The notes under the pieces are model-generated. The model saw only the letters and a list, made by a program, of their open reading frames with translations. It had not been told where the DNA came from and made no database searches. This document shows, piece by piece, positions 15,900 through 24,547 of a DNA stretch of 64,000 nucleotides (positions are counted from its first letter, which is position 1; each line of letters starts with the position of its first letter). This DNA is from Ktedonobacter robiniae (lineage in GTDB: Bacteria > Chloroflexota > Ktedonobacteria > Ktedonobacterales > Ktedonobacteraceae): assembly GCF_016587375.1 (NCBI RefSeq), contig NZ_BNJG01000002.1:1488001-1552000 (forward strand), written 5' to 3'. The position numbers and the translations under genes are program-made.

Positions 15900-16874
15900 T
15901 CAAGGGATGAGCAGAACTTTGCCGGTTGTCTCGCGAGCTTCAATAGCAGCGTGAGCGTCGGCGGCATGCTCTAGAGGGTAGGTCGGGCCACTGACGGCGG
16001 TCAATCGCCCAGCAGCCGCCTCGGCCAGCGCGCTCTCGGCATCAATGCGTGCTTCCTGTGGAGGCTTGGCAAACGCGATGGAAAGAGGTGCAATGACAGC
16101 GATGCCACGTGCCGCCAGTTCTCGGGTCTCGATCTTGGTCCAGGCTCCAGAAGAGAACCCGTAGACCCCGAGTCTCCCGCTCTCTTTGGCCGTGGCCTCG
16201 AATGCCTGGTGTCCAATGGTTCCTCCAACGCCGTCCAGCACAAGATCGGCACCTTTGCCGTCCGTGGCTTTGCGCACCTGCTCCACCCAGTCGTCGTCAT
16301 TGTAGTCGATGGCTATGTCGGCTCCAAGTTGCGTGATGACATCGAGTTTCTTCTTGCCGTGCGCTGCGCCAATCACGGTCCCCGCACCGGCGGCCCTGGC
16401 CTGTTGGACTAACTGCGAACCAAGGCTGCCCGCTGCCGCAGTAATCAACACAACTTCACCCGGTGTGATATTGGCCGCCTTGATCAGGCCAACAGCCGTT
16501 TGTCCCGACAGAAACACTCCGACCGCCTGCTCGATTGACAGCCCTGTCGGAATGTGGAAGACATCGGTGGCATCGACGACCGCCTGCTCCGCATAGCCAC
16601 CCGTATTATTTTTGGTGCGTGCGACGACGAGCTTTCCCACCAACGACTGATCGCCGTCTGGTCCAACCTCTCTTACCCGGCCAGCAACCTCTAATCCAGG
16701 TACGAACGGGAGTGGCAATGGATACCTTCCAGAGCGCATGATGGTGTCTCCGAAGCAGACTCCAGCCATCTGTACTTCGATAATGACCTGACCAGGTCCG
16801 GTCTGTGGCTCTTCTTGCTCTTCGGCCATCAAGACTTCCGGTGGGCCGAACTGGTGAACTTGTACAATACGCAT
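15900..16874 (-). CDS. NADPH:quinone oxidoreductase-type medium-chain dehydrogenase
   Basis: 324 residues from ATG 16874 (AAAGGAT upstream); the frame continues upstream without a better start. N-terminal GroES-like domain with PFVPGLEVAGRVREVG (about 61-76), then the Rossmann domain with LITAAAGSLGSQLVQQARAA (AAxGxxG cofactor motif, about 142-161) and DLVLDGVGG. Zinc ligands of alcohol dehydrogenases are absent, which places it with the zinc-free quinone reductase group. Divergent from a TetR regulator with a palindrome between them, so it is probably the regulated target and may detoxify a quinone or enone ligand. Confidence 0.88.
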   Translation of the reverse strand: MRIVQVHQFGPPEVLMAEEQEEPQTGPGQVIIEVQMAGVCFGDTIMRSGRYPLPLPFVPGLEVAGRVREVGPDGDQSLVGKLVVARTKNNTGGYAEQAVVDATDVFHIPTGLSIEQAVGVFLSGQTAVGLIKAANITPGEVVLITAAAGSLGSQLVQQARAAGAGTVIGAAHGKKKLDVITQLGADIAIDYNDDDWVEQVRKATDGKGADLVLDGVGGTIGHQAFEATAKESGRLGVYGFSSGAWTKIETRELAARGIAVIAPLSIAFAKPPQEARIDAESALAEAAAGRLTAVSGPTYPLEHAADAHAAIEARETTGKVLLIP

Positions 16875-16972
16875 GCGCGCATATCCTTTCTCTGTGCTCT
16901 CATGTGTTCGCTTATTGGAACAATCTGTCCTGATTTTTGACGCGTATCTCAATTCGTGACACAATGATCGAG

Positions 16973-16991
16973 AGAGGACAATTTGTCCTCT
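16973..16991. promoter_or_regulatory. Probable TetR operator between the oxidoreductase and tetR genes
   Basis: A 19-bp palindrome AGAGGACAATTTGTCCTCT with one central base, in the divergent promoter region. A related, less perfect site GGAACAATCTGTCC lies at 16917-16930. Placement and symmetry fit binding by the adjacent TetR protein. Confidence 0.7.
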
Positions 16992-17069
16992 GCCAAGTGT
17001 AGTTTGGGCGAAAGCTGGAAACAAGAATCAATCTGGGAGATATGTCTTAGATAGGACAGGGAGCGCAAA

Positions 17070-17660
17070 ATGACTCAAAACTCCAATGATTTGCGCGCAA
17101 GACGCACGCGCAAGCTTCTGCGAGATGCCTTGCTTGAGTTGATCGAAGAACGCGGTTTTGATGCGATTACTGTGGAAGAGTTGGCTGCGCGTGCGATGGT
17201 CAGTCGGTCTGCGTTCTACCGGTATTACCAGGATAAGTATGACCTGGCGGAGCAAATCTTTGAGGAAGCGATGAGCGTCTTGCTGAACGCGGTTGGAGAG
17301 ATGGGGATGGAACGTCCTCCACAGGTCTGGGTGAAGTTTTTCGAGCATATCGCGGAATACGAACGATTCTATCGAGCGTTGCTTGGCAGGAAGGGAAGCC
17401 TCTGGTTTGTGAGGAAGATGCATGCGTCTTTGGCTGACATGGTCAAAGAGCATGGGCGCGTTCCCAGCAGGCCGAACACCTCTGATCGCCCCGTCTACAC
17501 CTTCCCAGATGAGTTTGTGCCAAACCTGGTGTCTACCATGTTTGTCGAAGCCATCATCTGGTGGCTTGAGCAGGGAAGACCCTATACTCCCAAAGAGGTA
17601 GCTACACGCTGCGCGCTGCTTGCCTCTGCACTCTTCAAGGAAGCGAGCACCTGGCAATGA
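17070..17660 (+). CDS. TetR/AcrR-family transcriptional regulator
   Basis: 196 residues. The N-terminal DNA-binding domain (about 8-55) is typical: RRTRKLLRDALLELIEERGF, then ITVEELAARAMVSRSAFYRYYQDK with the SRSAFYRYY recognition helix. The remainder is helical with a hydrophobic ligand-binding core and ends LLASALFKEAS. It is divergent from the quinone oxidoreductase gene and flanks a 19-bp palindrome, so it probably represses itself and that gene. The family's C-terminal domain varies; the inducer is unknown. Confidence 0.9.
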   Translation: MTQNSNDLRARRTRKLLRDALLELIEERGFDAITVEELAARAMVSRSAFYRYYQDKYDLAEQIFEEAMSVLLNAVGEMGMERPPQVWVKFFEHIAEYERFYRALLGRKGSLWFVRKMHASLADMVKEHGRVPSRPNTSDRPVYTFPDEFVPNLVSTMFVEAIIWWLEQGRPYTPKEVATRCALLASALFKEASTWQ

Positions 17661-17779
17661 CTGCTTACACGCCCAAATAATCGAGGCCCCGGAAGTGCCG
17701 CCAGTATCACCAGAGGAGTCTGTACCGCCGCCGCAGCTAGGCAGAGAGGAAGAACTCACGAACCCCCTCCGTTATTTGC

Positions 17780-17960
17780 GTATGGACCCGGACGCGTGGG
17801 CTTGGCCACCATGCTTGAAAAGATGGCACAGTTGCAAATCATTCGCAAACGCAAGTTGCCTGCTGACCTCTTTCCAAACCTCTCGCGGCATCTGTGCTGA
17901 CCGTGTATCGCAACCGCACAAGCATCGAAGAGCCATCGCGTCTGCGAGCCCCCAAAGCGA
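17780..17960 (+). pseudogene. Tn3-family-type transposase scraps
   Basis: Two short pieces in different frames match the pattern of Tn3-like transposase N-terminal regions: GLATMLEKMAQLQIIRKRKL followed by PADLFPNLS, then, one frame over, VLTVYRNRTSIEEPSRLRA. The first frame meets a stop soon after. No start codon, catalytic residues or terminal repeats are visible nearby, so this is a relic. It lies between tetR and a broken aldo/keto reductase. Confidence 0.4.
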
Positions 17961-18030
17961 AACGTCTTCCCTTCCTCTTGCGCGTCCGTTTCGCTCCGAC
18001 GGGCCAGATGCAAACGGGCCGCACGTCCGT

Positions 18031-18830
18031 TTAGGTCGGACGTGTTGCTTCGCTCAACCTCCTCACGATGTTGGGGTCACGGTGGTCGAAGAAGCTGCTG
18101 GTTTTGGTGTCCAGCGTCCTCATCGCCGCCATATCTTCCGGGCTCAGATCGAAATCGAAGATGGTGAAGTTTTCCACGATTCGTTCCTTACGGACTGATT
18201 TGGGAATTACCACGACCCCTCTTTGGGTCAGCCAGCGCAGAATGACTTGCGCCACGGTTTTCTGATACTTGCCTGCGATGGAATGCAGCAACTCGTTCTC
18301 GAAAATGTTGTGTTTGCCTTCGGCAAACGGTCCCCAGGATTCTATCTGAACATGGTTTCCTGCAAGAAGGTCTGGGTTTCGATTTGCTGATTGAACGGAT
18401 GGGTTTCAACCTGATTGACGGCAGGAACGACGTGGTGATGTACCATCAGGTCCATCAGCCGGTCGGGTAAGAAGTTGCTGACCCCGATGGCGCGTATCCG
18501 GCCTTCCTGGTACAACTTCTCCATCGCGCGCCATGCGCCATACACATCCCCAAAGGGCTGGTGAATCAGGTAGAGATCCAGATACTCCAGTTGTAACCGC
18601 TGCAATGAGCGTTCAAACGCTGGTTTGGTACGTTCTTCCCCGGCATCCTGAATCCAGAGCTTGGTGGTGACGAACAGCTCTTCCCTTGGCACACCGCTCC
18701 GCTTGATGGCTTTGCCGACGGCCTCTTCATTGCCATAGGATGCCGCCGTATCAATCAGGCGATAGCCGGTGCGGATGGCGTCGTAGACGCTGCGTTCGCA
18801 TTCTTCGGCGTCCTGCATGAGGTTCCGATG
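18031..18830 (-). pseudogene. Aldo/keto reductase, frameshifted and N-terminally truncated
   Basis: Reads leftward as a standard AKR: DAEECERSVYDAIRTGYRLIDTAASYGNE (catalytic Asp and Tyr), TTKLW (Lys), YLIHQPFGDVYGAWRAME (His), NQVETHPFNQQ. The frame then stops at TAG near 18345. One frame over it resumes at QIESWGPFAEGKHN and runs to RGVVVIPKSVRKERIVENF and FFDHRDPNIV at the end. One missing A in the CAAGAAACC stretch would restore a continuous protein. About 20 residues of the N-terminal barrel strand are missing before DAEECER, where the DNA turns into the broken AraC regulator. All four catalytic residues remain, so the decay may be recent. Confidence 0.75.
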
Positions 18831-18855
18831 AATACGATGATCCACAAGCCCGCTG

Positions 18856-19322
18856 AGCGCGAAGTCCAACGCATCCAGGCAACCACGAGGAGCTGCTTGA
18901 GCGCATTTTGCGGGTCGTCCGCGAAGATGGGACGGTCCAACCATTCCCTGGGTTGCACCTGGCCCGCGCCTCCGCACCAACGGAGCCATTACATGGGGTA
19001 TCCACTCCATCTATGTGTGTAGTTGCTCAGGGCAGCAAAGAGGTTCTGCTCAGCGAGAGCCGCTATCGCTACGATTCCTGACATTATCTGCTGACCACCA
19101 TCGGGCTTCCCAGCATCAGCCAGGTTCTGGAAGCCTCGAAAGCCCAGCCCTACCTGAGCTTGCGCCTGGAACTCCCTCCCACCGTCGTGAGTTCGGTTCT
19201 GCTGGAGGCGGGGTACACCTCTCCGAGAAAGCAGGCAGATGCAAGAGCCATTGATGTCAGTTTGTTAGATGGAAATGTGTTGGACTTGGGTCTTGTTCAT
19301 GCCTCCATTTTACTACACGAAC
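18856..19322 (+). pseudogene. AraC-family regulator N-terminal fragment with in-frame stop
   Basis: A frame from about 18856 reads NHEELLERILRVVREDG, GLHLARASAPTEPLHGVSTP, CVVAQGSKEVLLSESRYRYD, then a TGA at 19079-19081. After that stop it continues in the same frame with LTTIGLPSISQVLEASKAQ and PYLSLRLELPPTVVSSVLLE. This matches the AraC N-terminal ligand domain (AraC_N type). The C-terminal helix-turn-helix half is absent; after about 19222 the frame is unrelated. It is divergent from the broken aldo/keto reductase, a common regulator-target pairing, and both are dead. Confidence 0.7.
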
Positions 19323-19356
19323 TAACAGAGTAGTACTAGAAAGAAGTAGTACTTGC

Positions 19357-19390
19357 TTGACGCATTGCATTAATTGTCTATACAATAGAC
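19357..19390 (+). promoter_or_regulatory. Sigma-70-type promoter of the pseudokinase gene
   Basis: TTGACG (19357-19362), 16-base spacer, TATACA (19379-19384); TACAAT two bases on is an alternative -10 with an 18-base spacer. The -10 region overlaps the palindrome GTCTATACAATAGAC (19376-19390). An exact direct repeat AGTAGTACT lies just upstream (about 19329 and 19345). The start codon is about 70 bases downstream. Confidence 0.55.
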
Positions 19391-19461
19391 GCATCTATTG
19401 CTCTTAGATAACTTATTTTGATCTGTCTCATCTTGTGTCAAGGTGTTGGAGAAGGCTTGCA

Positions 19462-21318
19462 ATGACAAAGTATATCGATCTATCTGGTCAGCAACTTGGT
19501 GATTACCGCCTGTCTCGCTGGCTTGGCGGAGGGCAGACCAGCGATGTTTATCTTGGGCAGCACGTTGAGAACCAGCCCGAGGTCGCGCTGAAAGTATTTA
19601 ATGTCAATCTTGCGAAAGAGGAAGATCGGAAGGCTTTCCTCGACGAGGTGCAGGCGCTAAAACTGGAACATCCCCATCTCATGCCGCTGTTAGATTGTGG
19701 TATTGGTAGCGATCCTGTATCGCTGCCGTTCCTGGTAATGGAGTATGCGCCACATGGCACCTTGCGTAACCGGCACACCAGAGGTTTGCAGCTATCGCTC
19801 GAAGAGGTTTTGTGTTATATCATGCCTCTTGCCTCGGCTTTACAGTACGCGCATGATCAGCGTGTGGTACATGGCAATATCAAACCAGGAAACATATTGT
19901 TTGATGCCGATGACAAGGTCTTGCTCAGTGATTTTAAACTCGCTACTTTGATCGATAATACTACATATCTTAATGTGCTGGCTGCCAAACAGGATGCTAT
20001 CTCCTACTCTGTGTATACAACCCCCGAACAGCGTACTGGTGTGACTGGTCCGGCCAGCGATCAATTCGCGCTCGGTGTCATGGTTTATGAATGGCTTTGT
20101 GGCAAGTCGCCATTCCAGGGCGCGTTAGATGAGGGCGTGCCTCCGTCTCTGCGTGCGCTGGCCCCTCGCCTCTCCGTGGAGGTAGAGCAGGTCGTGCAGC
20201 GAGCACTTGCCAGTGACCCGCAAAAGCGTTTCGCGAGCGTGCAGGAGTTTGCCGCCGCGCTACAATTAGCCAGCCAGGATGAACACACGTTTGAGTCTGT
20301 TGCCTCTACTGGGGCGACGATCATAACAACTAAGGACATCGACCCCTATGAATCTATGTCAGTAACCACTAACCAGGAGAACGATGCTTCTGCCGATGAG
20401 AGCATTTCTCTCCAGGACCCGACACAAACGGAAGATGTCTCCCAGGAGGGCAGAACACTTATACCTACCGAGCTTGCTTCCAATACCCTGAAGCTCGCAA
20501 CATACCCAGAAACATCCATTGCGGGGCACACTGGTAAGGGTGGTAAGAAGCACTACTTCGCGCTTGCCAGTATCGGGTTGGTGATGCTGATATTGCTGGG
20601 CAGCGTTCTAGTGGCGGGTTCTGTTGTTGGCATACAGGCTCTCGCTCTGCCCATAGGTTTATTACAGAATCAACTTGCAACAGGAGGAGCATCTCTTGTC
20701 AGTGACCGTCAGGGTGCTCCTGATAGCACTGCCACGCCCACCAATTCCCTTACGCCAGCTTCGAAGAATAACTCTAACACCAACAATCATTCGCAGGCTA
20801 CACCTACCTCGACCTCTACGCCGTGGCCTTCGCTTACCTCAACTTCTACGACACAGCCTTCGCCCACACCAACCTCTACAACAAAAAGTGCTTCTCCACC
20901 AGCCCCCAAACCTACACCTACGCCCAAACCTATAATCGCGGCAGTTGATGGCAAGAATCCGACCACGTACACCGTTAATGGGCAAACGTGTGATCAGACA
21001 CTCTCAAACTCACATTCAAGGCATGTCACGTTAGGAGGCGTGGGCGCTACAATCTATTTCCGCTTTAGCGTCACCTGTCATGCTGCCTGGGCCAAGATCG
21101 TCTTCGATAAGGCTCTCCCCTCAGGTAAATATGGGAATGCCAAAATTGTGCGTATAAATGATGGCAAGGCCTTTACCTGTGATACTGGCGGCAACAAGTA
21201 TGTTGCGCCGGGCCAGACCTCCTGCTATACCGGCATGGTCCAGGATAATGCCAGCGAGACCGCCTCAGCCTATGGCAGCTATCTGTCTAGCTGGTCCTCC
21301 CAGTTGGGTCCGTACTAG
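19462..21318 (+). CDS. Membrane receptor with serine/threonine pseudokinase and DUF2690-like ectodomain
   Basis: 618 residues from ATG 19462 (GGAGAAGG upstream); GTG 19435 is less likely. The N-terminal kinase fold (about 12-270) has a glycine loop LGGGQTSDVYLG, the VALKVF lysine (about 44) and the helix-C glutamate. The catalytic loop, however, reads HGNIKPGN (Asp of HRD replaced by Asn, about 137-144) and the DFG motif reads DFK (about 157-159), so phosphotransfer is unlikely. An acidic linker follows, then one membrane helix (about 358-385), a Thr/Pro/Ser-rich stalk and a C-terminal domain with four Cys and FRFSVTCHAAWAKI that resembles DUF2690. It probably senses something at the cell surface and signals by binding rather than catalysis. 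Confidence 0.88.
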   Translation: MTKYIDLSGQQLGDYRLSRWLGGGQTSDVYLGQHVENQPEVALKVFNVNLAKEEDRKAFLDEVQALKLEHPHLMPLLDCGIGSDPVSLPFLVMEYAPHGTLRNRHTRGLQLSLEEVLCYIMPLASALQYAHDQRVVHGNIKPGNILFDADDKVLLSDFKLATLIDNTTYLNVLAAKQDAISYSVYTTPEQRTGVTGPASDQFALGVMVYEWLCGKSPFQGALDEGVPPSLRALAPRLSVEVEQVVQRALASDPQKRFASVQEFAAALQLASQDEHTFESVASTGATIITTKDIDPYESMSVTTNQENDASADESISLQDPTQTEDVSQEGRTLIPTELASNTLKLATYPETSIAGHTGKGGKKHYFALASIGLVMLILLGSVLVAGSVVGIQALALPIGLLQNQLATGGASLVSDRQGAPDSTATPTNSLTPASKNNSNTNNHSQATPTSTSTPWPSLTSTSTTQPSPTPTSTTKSASPPAPKPTPTPKPIIAAVDGKNPTTYTVNGQTCDQTLSNSHSRHVTLGGVGATIYFRFSVTCHAAWAKIVFDKALPSGKYGNAKIVRINDGKAFTCDTGGNKYVAPGQTSCYTGMVQDNASETASAYGSYLSSWSSQLGPY

Positions 21319-21368
21319 ATGAAAGGCACACGAGAGGACGGAGTGTCAGGCATGAAACTTCATGCCTC

Positions 21369-22190
21369 TCATGAAAAAGTGCACTTCATCTTCCAGGTGG
21401 AAATAATTTGCTGGAGTTGACCATGTAAAGCTGGGGGAGCCGCGCAAAAACTAAACATTTCTGTCGCTTTCGTCAAAGGATGTTTGTAATCGATGGGCTG
21501 GCCAAAAAAATCGGTATAGAGAACTCCTGCTTCCTCAAGTAGAATCTGTTGTGCCACATTGTCCCAAATTTTACAATTCTGATAAAGAAAGCCTCCATAC
21601 ACTCCTTTGGCTACCATTGCAGCATCAAAAACACTACTGCTTGTTTGTACGCCTCTGCATGCTAAGACGATTTCTGCTAACAGTTCGCATTCTTTTCTCG
21701 TTCTGTTCGGATCTTCTTGATGCCCCTCTACTCCATAAGCAACCAGGGCTGAAAGCAACTCCTTCTGATCTTGCACCCGCACACGTTGTTGATTACAGTA
21801 CGCCCCTTTTCCTCTCTCAGCAGTATAGATTTCGTGGAAAGCAGGAAGCGCGAAACCACCAGCGATGGGTTTGTGGTCTTTGAGGAGTCCTAGCATACAG
21901 CCATAGAGCGGGCTTGCCTGCGCAAAATTACTCGTTCCATCAATGGGATCAATGACCCAGGTGTAGGGCGAGTGCTTGTCAACGATACCCATCTCTTCAT
22001 CAAGAATATTGTGGGTTGGATAGGTTCGTTTGATCTCTTCGCTTATCATCCTTCCTATTTCTATATCAGCCTCAGTGACCACCTGGCTTGTGTCGCCATC
22101 CTTTATTGCTGGTGTGACGCTTCCAAAATGGTCAAGCGCTATTTGGGAAGCGTCTGCGAGCGTCCTCATGAGAAACAGTTGATAATCCAT
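21369..22190 (-). CDS. Inositol monophosphatase-family phosphatase
   Basis: 273 residues. The metal-binding signatures are present: DEEMG (about 63-67), WVIDPIDGTSNFAQ (about 78-91) and a later IWDNVAQQILLEEAGVLYTDF (about 216-236, where the family has WD.AA...I..EAGG). These bind two or three Mg2+ ions for phosphate hydrolysis. Substrates in the family include inositol phosphate, histidinol phosphate, fructose bisphosphate and PAP; the sequence does not decide. It is monocistronic, with a palindrome upstream at 22245-22262. Confidence 0.88.
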   Translation of the reverse strand: MDYQLFLMRTLADASQIALDHFGSVTPAIKDGDTSQVVTEADIEIGRMISEEIKRTYPTHNILDEEMGIVDKHSPYTWVIDPIDGTSNFAQASPLYGCMLGLLKDHKPIAGGFALPAFHEIYTAERGKGAYCNQQRVRVQDQKELLSALVAYGVEGHQEDPNRTRKECELLAEIVLACRGVQTSSSVFDAAMVAKGVYGGFLYQNCKIWDNVAQQILLEEAGVLYTDFFGQPIDYKHPLTKATEMFSFCAAPPALHGQLQQIISTWKMKCTFS

Positions 22191-22244
22191 CTATGTCTTT
22201 CCTTTCTATTCCCTCTGCGCCTCTGGTAAGCGTTGTCTCGCTCA

Positions 22245-22262
22245 ACTGACCAACTGGTCAGT
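22245..22262. promoter_or_regulatory. TetR-type palindrome upstream of the phosphatase gene
   Basis: ACTGACCA-AC-TGGTCAGT, a perfect 8-bp dyad with 2-base spacer, 55 bases upstream of the phosphatase start. Dyads of this sequence type are typical TetR operators, but no TetR gene is adjacent. Confidence 0.45.
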
Positions 22263-22335
22263 CTGCAAAGAAGAACGCAATTTACGCTCTACACGGGGTA
22301 TACCAGATGGAGAGTGTTTTCCCGTTTCCATTGGA

Positions 22336-23757
22336 TTAAAACATGGTATAGGTTTCCCATGCCTGAGCCAACTTTCTCATTCCCTCGCGGAGCGTCTCTT
22401 CATCGAAAAGAAAGGGCAAGCGGATATATGTCTGGTGGGAATTATCGACTGAGAACAGTGTTCCTGGGCTGATCACGACTCCATGGCGAAGCGCGACTTG
22501 AGCAAACTCAAGCGCGTTGCCGTCTGGCAACCGAAGCCAGAGAAAATATCCTCCTTCAGGTGGTCGCCAGGTCCATGTGGGGAATGATGTGGAAACGAGC
22601 TCCGTGATGAGTTTGAGCTTCTGTTGCAATTCATTTTGACGAGCTCGCCGAAGAGAATCCAGGTGCTGGAGAACCTGTAACGCCAGTGCTTGAGAGATCA
22701 AACCAGTGCCTAAATCACTGGTCTCTTTGAGATGGGTAAGCCGTTCGATGATTGGCTCAGGGCCACGTACCCATCCAATTCGCAAGCCCGCCCAAAAGAG
22801 TTTGTTGAGGGACCCGACGGAGAGGATCGTTGCCTTCTGTTCATAGGCGGCAATGGGAGGAGGGCTTTCTTGTTCCAGCAAGACATCAGCAAAAGTCAGA
22901 TCCTCCAGCACGGGTAATTTCGTCTCCTTTGACAGTTGAGCGATGTCCTGCCGAACGCTGAAAGGCATCAACATGCCAGTTGGATTCTGAAAGGTAGGAG
23001 AGACGATCAGTAAGCGTGGGGAGGTTTCCCTCACCTGCTTGCGGAGCGTAAATCGATCGATGCCGGTCACGTCCATCGCAAGCGGGAGGAGTTGCGCTCT
23101 CAGCGCTCGTAGCACATCAATTGTCCCAAAGTAGGTGGGATTTTCGAGCAAGACGCGCTCTCCTCGTTGCAGATAGAGCGTGGCAATCAGCGAGATCGCT
23201 TGTTGGGCTCCAGTTGTCACCAGGATCTGCTCTGCCGACGTTGGCAGATTCCAGTGGCGATAGTAAGAGGCAAGAGCCTGGCGCAAAGGCCGCCAACCTT
23301 GAGGGGTGTACCCTCGTTGGGTCATCATTTGCTCGATGTCGGGGCCAGAAAGGTGAAACAGAGAAGCAGGCATTTCTGTGAGAGGGCCAGGAGTTCCCAC
23401 AGAAAAATCGATGAGTTGCTCTTCTTGTGTTTGAGAAAGATGCCAGGGAGCCTTGAACGAAGCAGGAGGAACAGGTGAGGCATAGGTTCGACCGAATGGC
23501 AGTGAACAGACAAAGGCGCCGCTTCCCTGTATGAGCTCAATCCAGTGCTCTTGCTCCAGAAGTCGATAGGCCGCAATCACCGTGCTTCGGCTAACCGCCA
23601 GCGCTTCAGCCAGCACACGTTCGGCAGGCAGTCGTGTTCCTGGTGCAATATCCCCGCGCAGAATGAGCGTGTGCAGAGCGGAGGTCAGACGACGATACAA
23701 TGGTCCCTGTCTCGTCGTCCAGGGACCAAGAAGAAGTACAAACTGCTGACTATCCAT
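22336..23757 (-). CDS. MocR/PdxR-type regulator (GntR helix-turn-helix plus aminotransferase fold)
   Basis: 473 residues. The N-terminal GntR winged helix (about 18-85) contains LILRGDIAPGTRLPAERVLA and VSRSTVIAAYRLLEQE. The C-terminal type I aminotransferase domain (about 110-470) has VTTGAQQAISL, ENPTYFGTIDVLRA, VSPTFQNPTGMLMP and the PLP lysine in LSVGSLNKLFWAGLRIGWV (about 318), followed by the Arg of GYFLWLRLPDG. MocR proteins use bound PLP to sense amino compounds. It is divergent, across a 138-base gap, from a unit encoding an FMN reductase, a PLP decarboxylase and a PhzF protein, which is its likely target. Confidence 0.92.
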   Translation of the reverse strand: MDSQQFVLLLGPWTTRQGPLYRRLTSALHTLILRGDIAPGTRLPAERVLAEALAVSRSTVIAAYRLLEQEHWIELIQGSGAFVCSLPFGRTYASPVPPASFKAPWHLSQTQEEQLIDFSVGTPGPLTEMPASLFHLSGPDIEQMMTQRGYTPQGWRPLRQALASYYRHWNLPTSAEQILVTTGAQQAISLIATLYLQRGERVLLENPTYFGTIDVLRALRAQLLPLAMDVTGIDRFTLRKQVRETSPRLLIVSPTFQNPTGMLMPFSVRQDIAQLSKETKLPVLEDLTFADVLLEQESPPPIAAYEQKATILSVGSLNKLFWAGLRIGWVRGPEPIIERLTHLKETSDLGTGLISQALALQVLQHLDSLRRARQNELQQKLKLITELVSTSFPTWTWRPPEGGYFLWLRLPDGNALEFAQVALRHGVVISPGTLFSVDNSHQTYIRLPFLFDEETLREGMRKLAQAWETYTMF

Positions 23758-23895
23758 TTTTCATACCAATCATATTTGAATTGGATCTATTTTTTCAATC
23801 TATTCTCTTTTATATTGGATAGCAAGAGAGTTTGTCAAGAGTGCAGCGTTTCTCTTCAGGATAAGCTTACCCGCATTCTCCTTTCTGGAGGACAC

Positions 23896-24533
23896 ATGAC
23901 CGTCACTATTCTTGGCCTGGGAGGGAGTCCACGTACTGGTTCTACCGCTACCCTGGCCTGCAAATCGCGCTGGACGGCGCAAGACAGGCAGGAGTACGAA
24001 TCCACCTGATCGACCTGGCAACTTTGCGGCTCCCTTTATTCGATGGGACCTATACCCTCGATGGGTATACTCCTGCGGAACGCAAGGTGATTACGACGCT
24101 GTTTGATGCAGTCTATGAGGCACAGGGGTTCATCCTGGCCTCCCCGGTCTATCACAACGCCATCAGTGGCTCGCTCAAGAATGCCCTGGACTTTCTGGAG
24201 CTGTTGTACACTACGCACGCATCGGGGATGAAAGGGAAGGTAGCCGGGATCATAGCAGCACAGGGCGGTACCTCCGGCTCGGGCATGAATACCCTCACCA
24301 CCATGTTGCTGGCGGCCCGTGCTATGGGTGCCTGGGTCGCGCCTACGATGGTTGCTATTCCCGGAAGCCGTAAGGCCTTCGATGAAACCGGACTGGCTCA
24401 GAATCCCACCATCGATCAGAGGTTACGCCGTCTGGGAGCCGAGGTGGCACGGGCAAGTGCGATGTTTGCCGCGCACTGGATCGTTGAGGAACACTCGCAA
24501 CGGGCTTTTCACAAGGCTCTCATGAAGGAATAG
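23896..24533 (+). pseudogene. NADPH-dependent FMN reductase (SsuE-like), single-base frameshift
   Basis: The start ATG 23896 follows CTGGAGGACAC and reads MTVTILGLGGSPRTGSTATLA, the flavodoxin-like FMN-phosphate loop. The frame then leaves the family at about 23959 and stops at 24009. One frame over, the protein continues LQIALDGARQAGVRIHLIDL, LPLFDGTY, GFILASPVYHNAISGSLKNA and AGIIAAQGGTSGSGMNTL to 24533. A single missing C (GGCCTG where GGCCCTG is expected) explains the break. It heads a unit with the decarboxylase and PhzF genes. Either a real loss of function or a sequence error; the rest of the reading frame is intact. Confidence 0.75.
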
Positions 24534-24547
24534 AAAGGAACAATGAT

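Noticed and set aside
17620..18198. Long open frame after tetR
   Set aside because: It overlaps the end of tetR, has no ribosome site and its composition (random Pro/Arg/Ser) is unlike a protein; parts of this DNA instead match transposase relics and the broken aldo/keto reductase on the other strand.
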